Shown here: positions 39,217 to 47,541 of the stretch, piece after piece
Layout: each line of letters begins with the position of its first letter
Position numbering within the stretch: position 1 is the stretch's first letter
Assembly: GCF_024648825.1 (NCBI RefSeq)
Contig: NZ_JANBBE010000001.1
Span: 1,798,001 to 1,862,000 of the forward strand
Length of the DNA: 64,000 nucleotides
Direction: 5' to 3'
Source of the DNA: Lentzea californiensis
GTDB lineage: Bacteria > Actinomycetota > Actinomycetes > Mycobacteriales > Pseudonocardiaceae
Translations under genes and position numbers: made by a program
The notes under the pieces: generated by a model
The model's database searches: none
What the model was told of the DNA's origin: nothing
The model's input: the letters and a program-made list of their open reading frames with translations, nothing else

Positions 39217-39273
39217 ACGCACTGGGTTGCGCGTGTCAGGGGGACGCGCACCGACGCAACCCTGGGGGATCTC

Positions 39274-40020
39274 GTGATTCACGTTTACTGGGCCGACATG
39301 GTGCCGGGCATGCCGTGGTGGGCCGGGCCCGTCGCACGCCGGCCGCGCGCGGTGTACTGGCAGCCGTTGTCCGACCTGGTCGAGCGGCGGGTCAACGCTT
39401 CGACCAGCACGTCGGGCTGGGGTTCCGACGTGCTGGTCGAGCTGACGGTGCCGGACCTGCTGAGCCCGGACGTCGCGGTGCTGCCCGGGTTCGCCGTCGC
39501 GCAGCTCGCGTTGCCGGAGGCGCTCAACCGGTCGCGGGACGTCGGACTGGTCGTCGCGGCGCTGGAGGACGGGGTGCACGCGACGGTCGAACGGGTCGCG
39601 CGGCGGCTCGGGGTGCCGTACGCGCGGACGAAGGCCGAGCCCACGAGCCTGGAGCACCCGTTGCGGCTGAGCGCGCTGGCCGGGCGGTTCGGTGGGACGA
39701 TCGCGCTCGTGGCGCCGCACGCGCGCCTGGACGAGTTCGTGGCCACGCTGAACGCGGCCGAGGTCGAGTGGGAGGGGTACGAGGGCTGGCGGGTCGTGCG
39801 GGTGAACGACGAACCCGCCGGGCGGCCCGTGTCCGATGTGGACTTCAGCGCGGTGGACGTGCCGGTGCTGCTCGACGACCTGTCCGCCGACCCCGGAACG
39901 GCCCTGGTCGTGGCCGGCAAGGAACTCGAACGGCTCACGGGGTGGTTGCCGAACGGTCTCGCCGCCCGCGTCTCGGTGATGGGACGCGATGATGGGTGCT
40001 GGTGGGCGGCTATCGGCTGA
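39274..40020 (+). CDS. conserved protein of unknown function
   Basis: 248 residues, soluble, starting MIHVYWADMVPGMPWWAGPV from a GTG with GGGGGAT upstream. Trp/Pro-rich N-terminus, then an alternating alpha/beta body (LVELTVPDLLSPDVAVL; GTIALVAPHARLDEFVATLN; VPVLLDDLSADPGTALVVAG). The order of strands and helices is compatible with an unrecognised enzyme or adaptor fold. It is followed after 10 bp by a lipoprotein gene, probably in one transcript. Confidence 0.65.
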   Translation: MIHVYWADMVPGMPWWAGPVARRPRAVYWQPLSDLVERRVNASTSTSGWGSDVLVELTVPDLLSPDVAVLPGFAVAQLALPEALNRSRDVGLVVAALEDGVHATVERVARRLGVPYARTKAEPTSLEHPLRLSALAGRFGGTIALVAPHARLDEFVATLNAAEVEWEGYEGWRVVRVNDEPAGRPVSDVDFSAVDVPVLLDDLSADPGTALVVAGKELERLTGWLPNGLAARVSVMGRDDGCWWAAIG

Positions 40021-40030
40021 GGAGAGCGGA

Positions 40031-40459
40031 ATGACCCGGTGGAAGACGATCGCGGTGCTCGCCGCGGTCACCGTGCTCGGCGGATGCTCCCCGGAGCAGA
40101 CGTGGGCCGTGAAACTCACGCCGACCGGGCTGCCGCAGTTCGTCGACGCCGGCTGCGGCAGGCCGGGCGTCAGGGCCATGTGGGTCCAGGCCGGTGAGAA
40201 GGAGGTCTGGCGGATCGGGTTCGCGCAACCCGCCGAGGTCCGCGAGCTCACCGTCGGCCAGAAACCAGGCGGCGCCGAGGAGAAGGTCGCCTGGCAGCGG
40301 CTGAACGGTGCCGAGCCGCTCCGGCTGTCCGTGCAACGGGACGACGGCAGCACGCCCGTCGTGGAGTTCACGCTCGACGGCCTGAAGGACGGCAAGGTCA
40401 GCTACGACGGCGACTACCTCACCGCGGACGACTTCGCGAAGGAACGCGCGCAGTGCTAG
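40031..40459 (+). CDS. predicted lipoprotein
   Basis: 142 residues. A type II signal peptide MTRWKTIAVLAAVTVLGGCS places the lipid-modified Cys at 19 (lipobox VLGGC). The mature part is a small beta-rich domain with two more Cys (VDAGCGRPGV and the last residue, ERAQC). GAGGAG precedes the ATG. Function unknown; exported and membrane-attached. Confidence 0.8.
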   Translation: MTRWKTIAVLAAVTVLGGCSPEQTWAVKLTPTGLPQFVDAGCGRPGVRAMWVQAGEKEVWRIGFAQPAEVRELTVGQKPGGAEEKVAWQRLNGAEPLRLSVQRDDGSTPVVEFTLDGLKDGKVSYDGDYLTADDFAKERAQC

Positions 40460-40489
40460 AAGGCCCGGCCGGGTACCGGCCAGGCCTTC
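40459..40489. terminator. hairpin between lipoprotein and transpeptidase genes
   Basis: Fourteen-base arms 40459-40472 and 40476-40489 pair with one C-A mismatch around a 3-base loop. It begins on the last codon of the lipoprotein gene and lies just past the convergent YkuD gene. Confidence 0.75.
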
Positions 40490-40499
40490 CAGCGGCGAA

Positions 40500-40910
40500 C
40501 TAAGGCAGTACCTGAACCTGCTCGCCGATCATCAGGTTGTCGTAGAACACGAGCGACGCATCCATGGCCATCCGGATGCACCCGTGGGACTGGACGGCAG
40601 TGTCACCCTGGTGGAACGCGATACCGGTCGTGGTGAAGTACACCGCGTTCGGCATCGGGCCGTTGTAGGGGACGCTCCAGTCGTTCTTCACCTTGCGCAG
40701 CACCGAGAACGTGCCCACCGGGGTCTCGTACCCCGGCTTGCCGTGGCTGATGGTCACCGGCCCGTAACTCGTCCTGCCGTTGAAGACCAGCCACGCCTGG
40801 TTCGTGTGCTTCTCCAGGCACGCTCCGTTTTGGACGGTGCATCCCGCCTGAGCCTGTGCGGGTACAGCGAAGCCGAGGATCAGGAGCACCGTCGCGATCA
40901 GAACTCGCAT
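40500..40910 (-). CDS. exported YkuD-type L,D-transpeptidase (copy C)
   Basis: 136 residues, little more than the catalytic domain. Signal peptide MRVLIATVLLILGFAVPAQA. Core elements: HGKPGYETPVGTFSVLRKVK, the catalytic His in IAFHQGDTAVQ, and SHGCIRM with the nucleophilic Cys. YkuD enzymes form 3-3 peptidoglycan cross-links or attach proteins to the wall. It is third of three tandem paralogues and 70% or so identical by eye to copy B. No separate peptidoglycan-binding domain. Confidence 0.88.
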   Translation of the reverse strand: MRVLIATVLLILGFAVPAQAQAGCTVQNGACLEKHTNQAWLVFNGRTSYGPVTISHGKPGYETPVGTFSVLRKVKNDWSVPYNGPMPNAVYFTTTGIAFHQGDTAVQSHGCIRMAMDASLVFYDNLMIGEQVQVLP

Positions 40911-40966
40911 CTCGCATCACCCCTCTGTGGTGGAGTAACCACTACCGGGTGACTTGAATCATCTTC

Positions 40967-41374
40967 TTATGGAAGGACCTGGACGCGCTCGCCGGGGAAC
41001 AGGTTGTCGTAGAAGACCTCGGAGTCGTTCCAGGTCAGGCGCACGCAGCCGTGCGACTGGGAGTTCAGGTCGCCCTGGTGGAACGCGACGCCGTCGGTGG
41101 TGAAGTAGACCGCGTTGGGCATCGGGCCGTTGTAGGGGACGCTCCAGTCGTTCTTCACCTTGCGCAACACCGGGAAGTCGCCGACGGGTGTGCCGAAGCC
41201 GGGCTTGCCGTGGCTGATCCGGACCGGGCCGTAGCTCGTCACGCCGTCGGAGACGAGCCACGCCAGGTTCGTGTGCTTCTGCACGCAGGCTCCGTTGTGG
41301 ACGGTGCAGCCGGATGCCTGCGCCGGCGACGCGGAGCTAAGCAGGAACAAGGCCGCTATGGCCAGGGCTCTCAT
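40967..41374 (-). CDS. exported YkuD-type L,D-transpeptidase (copy B)
   Basis: 135 residues with signal peptide MRALAIAALFLLSSASPAQA. Core: ISHGKPGFGTPVGDFPVLRK, His in VAFHQGDLNSQ, and SHGCVRL. Its middle third (KVKNDWSVPYNGPMPNAVYF) is identical to copy C, pointing to recent duplication. It starts 9 bp after copy A stops, so A, B and C probably form one transcript. Confidence 0.88.
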   Translation of the reverse strand: MRALAIAALFLLSSASPAQASGCTVHNGACVQKHTNLAWLVSDGVTSYGPVRISHGKPGFGTPVGDFPVLRKVKNDWSVPYNGPMPNAVYFTTDGVAFHQGDLNSQSHGCVRLTWNDSEVFYDNLFPGERVQVLP

Positions 41375-41383
41375 GGTCGATGA

Positions 41384-41929
41384 TCATGAGACCACCTGGA
41401 CGGTGTCGCCAATCGAAAGGTTGGTGAAGTAGTACTTCGCCGACGGCGGGTCCAGGTGGATGCAGCCGTGCGACGGATCGGTCAGCGAACCCTCGTGGAA
41501 CGCGATGCCGCTCTCGGTGAAGTACGTCGACCACGGCATCGCCGCGTTGTACGGCCGGCTCCACTCGTCCTTCACCTTGCGCAGCACCGGGAAGTTACCG
41601 AGTGGCGTCTCGAAGCCCCTGCGGCCGTGGGTGATCGGCGTCGGGCCGTAGACGATCTTGTCGCCCCGGACGACCCACGACTGGTTCGTGGAGAGCTGGA
41701 TGCACGCGCCGTCGCTGATGGTGCACGGCGTCGGCTTCACCACGGGCGGCGGCGGTGGCGGAGGCGGCGGGGCAGGCGTCGACGAGGGCGTGGAAGGCGG
41801 CGCCTCGGAAGGAGGCGACGCGGAAGGCGACGCCGAATGTGGTGGGGCTGCTGGAGTCTCGGCGTGCACAGCCCCCTGCGCGCACCCCGCCACCGACATC
41901 AACGCGACCGCCACGAGCAGCATCCGCAT
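41384..41929 (-). CDS. YkuD-type L,D-transpeptidase lipoprotein (copy A)
   Basis: 181 residues. Lipoprotein signal MRMLLVAVALMSVAGCA, then a Ser/Pro/Ala linker of about 50 residues including a run of nine Pro, then the catalytic domain (GRRGFETPLGNFPVLRKVKD; IAFHEGSLTDPSHGCIHL). The linker would carry the enzyme across the membrane-proximal space. The motif ends HGCIHL where copies B and C have HGC(I/V)R, replacing a conserved Arg. AGGGGG lies before the ATG. Confidence 0.87.
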   Translation of the reverse strand: MRMLLVAVALMSVAGCAQGAVHAETPAAPPHSASPSASPPSEAPPSTPSSTPAPPPPPPPPPVVKPTPCTISDGACIQLSTNQSWVVRGDKIVYGPTPITHGRRGFETPLGNFPVLRKVKDEWSRPYNAAMPWSTYFTESGIAFHEGSLTDPSHGCIHLDPPSAKYYFTNLSIGDTVQVVS

Positions 41930-41998
41930 CGCGTACCCCCTGGTTGTTCCATCCCTTGCCGAAGTAGACGGCGGGAGGGTCGCCCAGGTTGCAACGGC

Positions 41999-42037
41999 GA
42001 GGGCCCGCCTCCCATAACGAATGGGAGACGGGCCCTC
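41999..42037. terminator. 17-bp hairpin after the S1 protease gene
   Basis: 41999-42015 pairs with 42021-42037 with one mismatch, loop AACGA. It lies 27 bp past the protease stop on the minus strand and upstream of the transpeptidase genes, isolating the two transcripts. Confidence 0.75.
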
Positions 42038-42063
42038 GGAATGCGTTTACCGGACCGCAGGGG

Positions 42064-42834
42064 TTACAGGCCGCCCACGTTCGAGTTGATCCACGAGCGG
42101 TAGTACGCGACGTCGACGTAGATCGACGGGGCCTGGGCGCAGTTCGCGCCGCCACCGGAGCGGCTGGTGGCGCCGATGAGCTCCCAGCGGCCGCCGACGG
42201 ACTTCACCTGCGGGCCACCCGAGTCGCCGTAGCAGGCGCCCTTGTTGCCACCGGTGTTGTTGGTGCAGATCTCCGACACACCGCTGATGCCGGAGCACCG
42301 GCTGTCCGCGACGATCGAGGTGTTGAGCTCCTGCAGGGTCACCGGAGCGCCACACGCGCCGCGGACCGGGCAGGTCTGGCCCCAGCCGATGATGCGGGTC
42401 GCGGTGCCGACCGCGCCCGACGACGTCGGGATGGTGATCGGGGCCTGGCTGACCGAGGTGTTGAGCTGCACCACCGCCAGGTCGGCGGACGGGTGCAGGA
42501 TGATGCGCGACGCACCGGTCGTGGTGCCGCCGCTGGTGCGGTTCGTGGTGCCGATCCGGGTGCGGATCGAGGACGCCGAAGAGCCCTGGACGCAGTGCTT
42601 CGCCGTCACGACCCAGTTGGCCTTGACCAGCGACGCGCCGCAGAAGTGGCTGCCCGAGGTGCTCTGCAGGGAGACCATGAACGGGTAGACCTGGGAGGCG
42701 TTGGTGCCACCGACGATCATCGGCGTGACCTCGCCGTCGGCGGTGGGAGCCGGAGCCGCGGTGGCCGCGGTGACCGTGGCGAGCAGAGCGCCGGCGGCCA
42801 CGACGACCGCGGAGAACAACGAACGTGCCCTCAT
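42064..42834 (-). CDS. secreted S1-family serine protease
   Basis: 256 residues. Signal peptide about 1-27 ([17 protein letters not shown]), short propeptide [13 protein letters not shown], then the mature N-terminus IVGG at 40-43. Triad: His80 (VVTAKHC), Asp118 (SADLAVVQL), Ser205 (CYGDSGGP). Six Cys suggest three disulfides. The specificity position equivalent to Asp189 of trypsin is Gly199, so Arg/Lys preference is unlikely. The propeptide ends in Met, so activation is probably not tryptic. AAAGGAA lies before the ATG at 42834; the longer open frame lacks a site. Confidence 0.9.
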   Translation of the reverse strand: MRARSLFSAVVVAAGALLATVTAATAAPAPTADGEVTPMIVGGTNASQVYPFMVSLQSTSGSHFCGASLVKANWVVTAKHCVQGSSASSIRTRIGTTNRTSGGTTTGASRIILHPSADLAVVQLNTSVSQAPITIPTSSGAVGTATRIIGWGQTCPVRGACGAPVTLQELNTSIVADSRCSGISGVSEICTNNTGGNKGACYGDSGGPQVKSVGGRWELIGATSRSGGGANCAQAPSIYVDVAYYRSWINSNVGGL

Positions 42835-42964
42835 CGTTGAGTTCCTTTCCTGAACCCGGCGCAGGGTTGCCGGGGTCAGGTCGGAAACTAAGGACGAAAG
42901 TGACTCCGTCACTAGGGTCACTCGGAGGGTGACTGTCCGTTGACGGTTCACAGATTCACAGCGA

Positions 42965-44005
42965 CTACGGCAGCGGCTGCTGCACGTCCTCCGGCAGGTC
43001 GAAGTCCACCGAGGCGTATTCGCGCAGCTTGTGCAGGCTGTGGAAGCCGTCGATCATGCGCACGGTGCCGGACTTGGAGCGCATGACGATCGACTGGGTG
43101 GTGCAGCCGCCCGCCCGGTAGTGCACGCCGCGCAGGAGGTCGCCGTCGGTCACGCCCGTCGCGCAGAAGAAGACGTTGTCGCCGCTGACGAGATCGTTCG
43201 TCGTGAGCACGCGGGACAGGTCGTGGCCCGCGCCGATCGCCTTCTCGCGCTCCTCGTCGTCCTTCGGCCACAACCGGCCCTGGATGGCGCCACCGACGCA
43301 CTTGAGGGCCGCGGCGGCGATGATGCCCTCGGGGGTGCCGCCGATGCCGACGAGCATGTCCACGCCCGACGTGGGGCGCGCTGCCGCGATCGCACCGGCC
43401 ACGTCACCGTCGGAGATGAAGTGGATGCGCGCGCCGGCCTGCCGCACCTCGTGCACGATCTGCTCGTGCCGGGGGCGGTCGAGGATGCAGACGTTCACGT
43501 CGGACACGTCGCTGTGCTTCGCCTTCGCGACGCGGCGGATGTTCTCCGCGAGCGGCGCGGTGATGTCGATGACGTCGGCCGCCTCGGGGCCCACGGCGAG
43601 CTTCTCCATGTAGAACACGGCGGACGGGTCGAACATCGCCCCGCGCTCGGCCACGGCCAGCACGGCCAGCGCGTTCGGCATGCCCTTGGCCATCAGCGTG
43701 GTGCCGTCGATCGGGTCGACCGCGACGTCGCAGTCGGGGCCCTCGCCGTTGCCCACTTCCTCACCGTTGAACAGCATGGGCGCCTCGTCCTTCTCGCCCT
43801 CGCCGATCACCACGACGCCTCTCATCGAGACGGTGTGGATGAGCTTGCGCATGGCGTCGACGGCCGCGCCGTCGCCGCCGTTCTTGTCGCCACGACCCAC
43901 CCAGCGGCCCGCGGCCATCGCCGCTGCCTCGGTGACGCGCACGAGCTCCAGTGCCAGGTTCCGGTCGGGGGCTTCGCGACGTCGTTCCGCGGGGGTGTTC
44001 ACCAT
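42965..44005 (-). CDS. glpX: class II fructose-1,6-bisphosphatase
   Basis: 346 residues. GlpX signatures: [50 protein letters not shown] (metal and substrate site) and [16 protein letters not shown]. It makes fructose 6-phosphate in gluconeogenesis. A GGAGG precedes the ATG. Rv1099c is the positional match, next to fumC there; here other genes intervene. Confidence 0.95.
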   Translation of the reverse strand: MVNTPAERRREAPDRNLALELVRVTEAAAMAAGRWVGRGDKNGGDGAAVDAMRKLIHTVSMRGVVVIGEGEKDEAPMLFNGEEVGNGEGPDCDVAVDPIDGTTLMAKGMPNALAVLAVAERGAMFDPSAVFYMEKLAVGPEAADVIDITAPLAENIRRVAKAKHSDVSDVNVCILDRPRHEQIVHEVRQAGARIHFISDGDVAGAIAAARPTSGVDMLVGIGGTPEGIIAAAALKCVGGAIQGRLWPKDDEEREKAIGAGHDLSRVLTTNDLVSGDNVFFCATGVTDGDLLRGVHYRAGGCTTQSIVMRSKSGTVRMIDGFHSLHKLREYASVDFDLPEDVQQPLP

Positions 44006-44072
44006 TGCGCGCCTCCATGCGACTACTCAGCGTGCCGGATTTTGTGATCGGCAGCTGAATCCTTGCACGGGA

Positions 44073-44306
44073 TCACGCGTCCGAAACGTCCTCCTCGACC
44101 ACGGCGAGAGCTGCATCGATTCGCTCGCGCGCACCGGCGAGATGCTGCTCACAAGTCTTGGCGAGCGCCTCACCGCGTTCCCACAACGCCAGGGAGTCCT
44201 CCAGCGACAGGCCACCGGCCTCCAGCTTGCGGACGACGTCGACCAGCTCGTCGCGGGCGGCTTCGTAACCCGGTGCAGTGTCCTGCCGGGCGGTTTCCGA
44301 ACTCAC
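44073..44306 (-). CDS. xseB: exodeoxyribonuclease VII small subunit
   Basis: 77 residues. The XseB core [20 protein letters not shown], then [20 protein letters not shown], forms the small helical hairpin that binds XseA. GTG start overlaps the stop of the unknown gene upstream (GTGA). ExoVII degrades single-stranded DNA in both directions. Confidence 0.93.
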   Translation of the reverse strand: MSSETARQDTAPGYEAARDELVDVVRKLEAGGLSLEDSLALWERGEALAKTCEQHLAGARERIDAALAVVEEDVSDA

Positions 44307-44647
44307 GCGGATTGACTCCTCAGACGGCTCAGCACGGTCGCGACGGCCAGGTCGTAGCCGACCAGGGCCTCCGCGAACTCCTCGCCGTCACCCTCTCGCA
44401 CCGCCTCGTCGATGAGCGCCTCGGCCTCCGCGACGCGCCGGTACTGCACCGTGCCGGCGGTGGCCTCGCTCAGGTCGTGCAACGTCAGGATCAGCGTGCG
44501 GCGGCTCGTGGTGTCGCAGTCGCCCACCATGGCCGTCCAGCACTCCGAGGCGGCGCGGTTCGCCGCCTCCGCCTTCGTGCGCAGGCCGGAGGCGCAGGAA
44601 CCGGCGGCCTCCATGGTGAGGGGCAGGAACACGGCATCACGCATCAT
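44303..44647 (-). CDS. unknown helical protein inside the exonuclease VII operon
   Basis: 114 residues lying between xseA and xseB, overlapping both (start 44647 within the xseA end; stop overlapping the xseB GTG). GGGGGAGG precedes the double ATG, so it is a real gene. It reads [20 protein letters not shown] followed by a mostly helical protein with [20 protein letters not shown] and [20 protein letters not shown]; three Cys. No family is recognised. The coupling to ExoVII subunits suggests a role in that complex (inference). Confidence 0.7.
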   Translation of the reverse strand: MMRDAVFLPLTMEAAGSCASGLRTKAEAANRAASECWTAMVGDCDTTSRRTLILTLHDLSEATAGTVQYRRVAEAEALIDEAVREGDGEEFAEALVGYDLAVATVLSRLRSQSA

Positions 44648-45887
44648 CGGTACCTCCCCCTTCCCGATCGGTTTCCGGACCGGTGACCTCGGCCCGCACT
44701 GCTCCGTCAACGACGCGTACCCGCAGCTGTGTTCCGCTCGGCGCGTCCGCGACAGAACGCAACACGCCGTCGGGACCGTCAGGTGTGACGAGTTGCACAA
44801 CGGCGTATCCGCGGGCCAGCGTGGCGGCTGGTCCGAGGGTCGTCAAGCGCGCTTTCGTCCCCGAGAGGTGGACGTCCTCCCGATCGAGCCGTTGCGTCAC
44901 GGCCCGGCGGGCTTGGTCCCGAAAACGCTTCACTTCCTCGGAACGGCGCTCCAGCGGGCCGTAAGGGTCCGAAAGTACTGGTCGGGACCGCAGCGAGTCG
45001 AGCAGTTTCCGTTCCCGGTCGACCCAGCCGTGCAGCGCGCGCCGGCCCCGGTCGCGCATCTGCCGGACGCGTTCACTCTCTTCGGCGACGTCGGGAACCA
45101 CCCGTTTGCCAGCGTCGGTCGGCGTCGAACAACGCACGTCAGCGACGTGGTCGAGCAGCGGGGTGTCCGGTTCGTGGCCGATCGCCGACATGACCGGCGT
45201 GCGGCACGAGGACACCGCGCGGCACAGCGCCTCGTCGGAGAACGGCAGCAGGTCCTCCACACTGCCGCCGCCGCGGGCGATGATGATCACATCGCACTCG
45301 GGATCGCGTTCCAGAGTGGACAGTGCGGTCAACACCTGGGTGACGGCGGTCGGGCCCTGCACGGCGACGTTGACGACGCGGAAGTGCGCGCCGGGCCAGC
45401 GGTTCCGCGCGTTCGTGAGCACGTCGCGCTCCGCCGCCGACGCCCGGCCGGTGATCAGACCGATCTTGTTCGGCAGGAACGGCGGACGGCGCTTGCGGCG
45501 CGGGTCGAACAGGCCCTCGGCGTGCAGCAGCTTGCGCAGCCGTTCCATGCGCGCCAGCAACTCGCCGATGCCGACGGCGCGGATGTCGTCCGCCCGCAAC
45601 GACAGCGTGCCCCGGTTCGGGTAGAAGCTGATCTTCCCGTGCGCGATCACCCTGCTGCCCTCGGTGAGCTGCAGCTCGCGGATCATCGAGGCGTTGCAGG
45701 TGATCGACATGGACATGTCGACGCTCGGGTCGCGCAACGTCAGGAACGCCGTGGAACTGCGCGCGTTGAGCTGCGTGACCTGACCCTCTACCCACACGTC
45801 GCCGAGCCGGTTGATCCAGTCGAGCAGCTTGCGGGCGACCGTCCGCACCGGCCACGGGTTCTCCGGCGTGGATTTCGCTTCACTCAC
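44637..45887 (-). CDS. xseA: exodeoxyribonuclease VII large subunit
   Basis: 416 residues. An N-terminal OB fold ([26 protein letters not shown]) is followed by the catalytic domain with [35 protein letters not shown] and [20 protein letters not shown], then a coiled-coil segment (about 280-350) that binds XseB. The GTG at 45887 overlaps the preceding stop and gives a family-typical N-terminus; the GTG at 45914 is possible. Confidence 0.94.
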   Translation of the reverse strand: MSEAKSTPENPWPVRTVARKLLDWINRLGDVWVEGQVTQLNARSSTAFLTLRDPSVDMSMSITCNASMIRELQLTEGSRVIAHGKISFYPNRGTLSLRADDIRAVGIGELLARMERLRKLLHAEGLFDPRRKRRPPFLPNKIGLITGRASAAERDVLTNARNRWPGAHFRVVNVAVQGPTAVTQVLTALSTLERDPECDVIIIARGGGSVEDLLPFSDEALCRAVSSCRTPVMSAIGHEPDTPLLDHVADVRCSTPTDAGKRVVPDVAEESERVRQMRDRGRRALHGWVDRERKLLDSLRSRPVLSDPYGPLERRSEEVKRFRDQARRAVTQRLDREDVHLSGTKARLTTLGPAATLARGYAVVQLVTPDGPDGVLRSVADAPSGTQLRVRVVDGAVRAEVTGPETDREGGGTDDA

Positions 45888-46410
45888 GACTCTGCTTGAT
45901 CCCTTCGGGGGCACTCACCGTTCGGATCCGGCGGTTGAGCATTCCCACGAACTCCGGCCGCGCCTCGTGCGCCTTCTCGTAGCGCAGCAACTCCTCGAGC
46001 CGCTCGACGTCGAGGTTGCGCAGGCGGGCGCGCAGCTGGGCGATCGACAGCTCGTCGTACACCGGGAGGAACGCGGGAACCTCGGCGACGATCGCCCGTT
46101 CCTCTTCCTCCCACGGGTCGTCGGCGGGGATTTCGACGGGAGTTTCCTGAGAAGTCGTGACGGGCGTCTCCTCCTCGTCGAAGGTCGCCCACTCCGGTTC
46201 CTCTTCCACCGGACGCAGTCCGGAGAGGACGTCGTCGCCCTTGATGGCGAGTTCGGTCACATGCTGCTGCACGCGCATGGACAGCTGCATCGCCTCGCTG
46301 ACCACCGTCAACGGGAGTCCGGCGAGCTGCTGTGGCAGCTTGCGGGCCTGTTCGAGGGCGGTCACCGCCAGGCCGGCGGCGATGCGGACACCCAGTGGCA
46401 GTGGCTTCAT
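45880..46410 (-). CDS. lipid-droplet-associated-type protein (Rv1109c-like)
   Basis: 176 residues. An amphipathic N-terminus ([20 protein letters not shown], then [20 protein letters not shown]) fits surface binding to lipid. The middle is acidic and Pro-rich; the C-terminus is a conserved helix ([37 protein letters not shown]). The same gene lies between xseA and ispH in mycobacteria. Actinobacterial relatives are annotated as lipid-droplet proteins. Its stop overlaps xseA, so it heads the operon. Confidence 0.82.
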   Translation of the reverse strand: MKPLPLGVRIAAGLAVTALEQARKLPQQLAGLPLTVVSEAMQLSMRVQQHVTELAIKGDDVLSGLRPVEEEPEWATFDEEETPVTTSQETPVEIPADDPWEEEERAIVAEVPAFLPVYDELSIAQLRARLRNLDVERLEELLRYEKAHEARPEFVGMLNRRIRTVSAPEGIKQSRE

Positions 46411-46461
46411 GCGCACTAGCCTGCCGCAACCGCGTCTGAAATGCCTAGGACCGGGCCTGGG

Positions 46462-46467
46462 TACCCT
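46462..46467 (+). promoter_or_regulatory. -10 element of leaderless ispH
   Basis: TACCCT ends 6 bases before the ATG at 46474; no ribosome site. It sets the start at 46474 rather than 46441. Confidence 0.5.
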
Positions 46468-46473
46468 GGGGCC

Positions 46474-47418
46474 ATGCCCAAGCGAGTCCTGTTGGCGAAG
46501 CCGCGTGGTTACTGCGCGGGCGTTGATCGTGCCGTCGAGACGGTCGAGCTCGCCCTCGAGAAGTACGGCGCTCCCGTCTACGTGCGCAAGGAGATCGTCC
46601 ACAACAAGTACGTCGTGGAGACGCTGTCCGACCGCGGCGCCATCTTCGTCAACGAGACGGACGAGGTTCCTGAGGGCGCGCTCGTCGTGTTCTCGGCCCA
46701 CGGGGTGTCGCCGGCCGTGCACGAGGAGGCCGAGCAGCGCTCGTTGCGCACCATCGACGCCACCTGCCCGCTGGTGACGAAGGTCCACAAAGAAGCGGTG
46801 CGGTTCGCCAAGGAGGACTACGACATCCTCCTGATCGGCCACGAGGGCCACGAGGAGGTCGAGGGCACCGCCGGTGAGGCGCCGGACCACGTCCAGCTCG
46901 TCGACACCGCCGAGGACGCCGCGACCGTCGAGGTCCGCGACCCCTCCAAGGTGATCTGGCTGTCGCAGACGACGCTGTCGGTCGACGAGACCATGGTGCG
47001 CGTCCGCCAGCTCAAGGACCGCTTCCCGGACCTGCAGGACCCGCCGTCCGACGACATCTGCTACGCCACCTCGAACCGCCAGACCGCGGTGAAGACGATG
47101 GCGCCGTCGTGCGACCTGGTGCTCGTCGTGGGCTCGAAGAACTCCTCCAACTCGGTGCGGCTGGTCGAGGTCGCGCTGCAGCACGGCGCCAAGGCCTCCT
47201 ACCTGATCGACTACGCCAAGGAGGTCGACCTGGCGTGGCTCGAGGGCGTCGAAACCGTCGGCGTCACGTCGGGCGCGTCGGTGCCGGACCTGCTGGTGAT
47301 GGAACTGCTGAAGTTCCTCGAGTCCCACGGCTACGGCGAGGTCGAGGAGATCACCACGGCGAACGAGCGCATCACGTTCTCGCTGCCGCGAGAGCTCCGC
47401 AAGGACCTCGTCCGCTAG
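46474..47418 (+). CDS. ispH: 4-hydroxy-3-methylbut-2-enyl diphosphate reductase
   Basis: 314 residues. The three Fe-S cluster Cys are C14 ([11 protein letters not shown]), C98 ([10 protein letters not shown]) and C196 ([11 protein letters not shown]). It makes IPP and DMAPP at the last step of the MEP pathway, feeding the prenyl synthase at 32.9 kb. The catalytic glutamate region [10 protein letters not shown] is intact. Rv1110 (lytB2) is the positional match. Confidence 0.95.
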   Translation: MPKRVLLAKPRGYCAGVDRAVETVELALEKYGAPVYVRKEIVHNKYVVETLSDRGAIFVNETDEVPEGALVVFSAHGVSPAVHEEAEQRSLRTIDATCPLVTKVHKEAVRFAKEDYDILLIGHEGHEEVEGTAGEAPDHVQLVDTAEDAATVEVRDPSKVIWLSQTTLSVDETMVRVRQLKDRFPDLQDPPSDDICYATSNRQTAVKTMAPSCDLVLVVGSKNSSNSVRLVEVALQHGAKASYLIDYAKEVDLAWLEGVETVGVTSGASVPDLLVMELLKFLESHGYGEVEEITTANERITFSLPRELRKDLVR

Positions 47419-47510
47419 TCGAGGCCCGCCAAGGCCTTTTCGGCGTCGAGCGGCCAGACGGTCATCGCGTCCGCGCCCGCGGACACCACAGCGGTGCCGT
47501 CCGGCCGCCA
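47415..47510 (-). pseudogene. remnant of a WD40-protein C-terminus
   Basis: A 31-codon stretch WRPDGTAVVSAGADAMTVWP...EKALAGLD with its own TAG closely matches the last 31 residues of the adjacent WD40 gene (WMPDGRAVVSAAADALLVWQ...EKALQALG). It has no start of its own and follows the end of that gene by 30 bp. The DNA is roughly 70% alike by eye, so it is an old tandem-duplicate remnant. Confidence 0.6.
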
Positions 47511-47541
47511 CGCCGGACGGGCGGTCGGCCGGGTGTCACCC

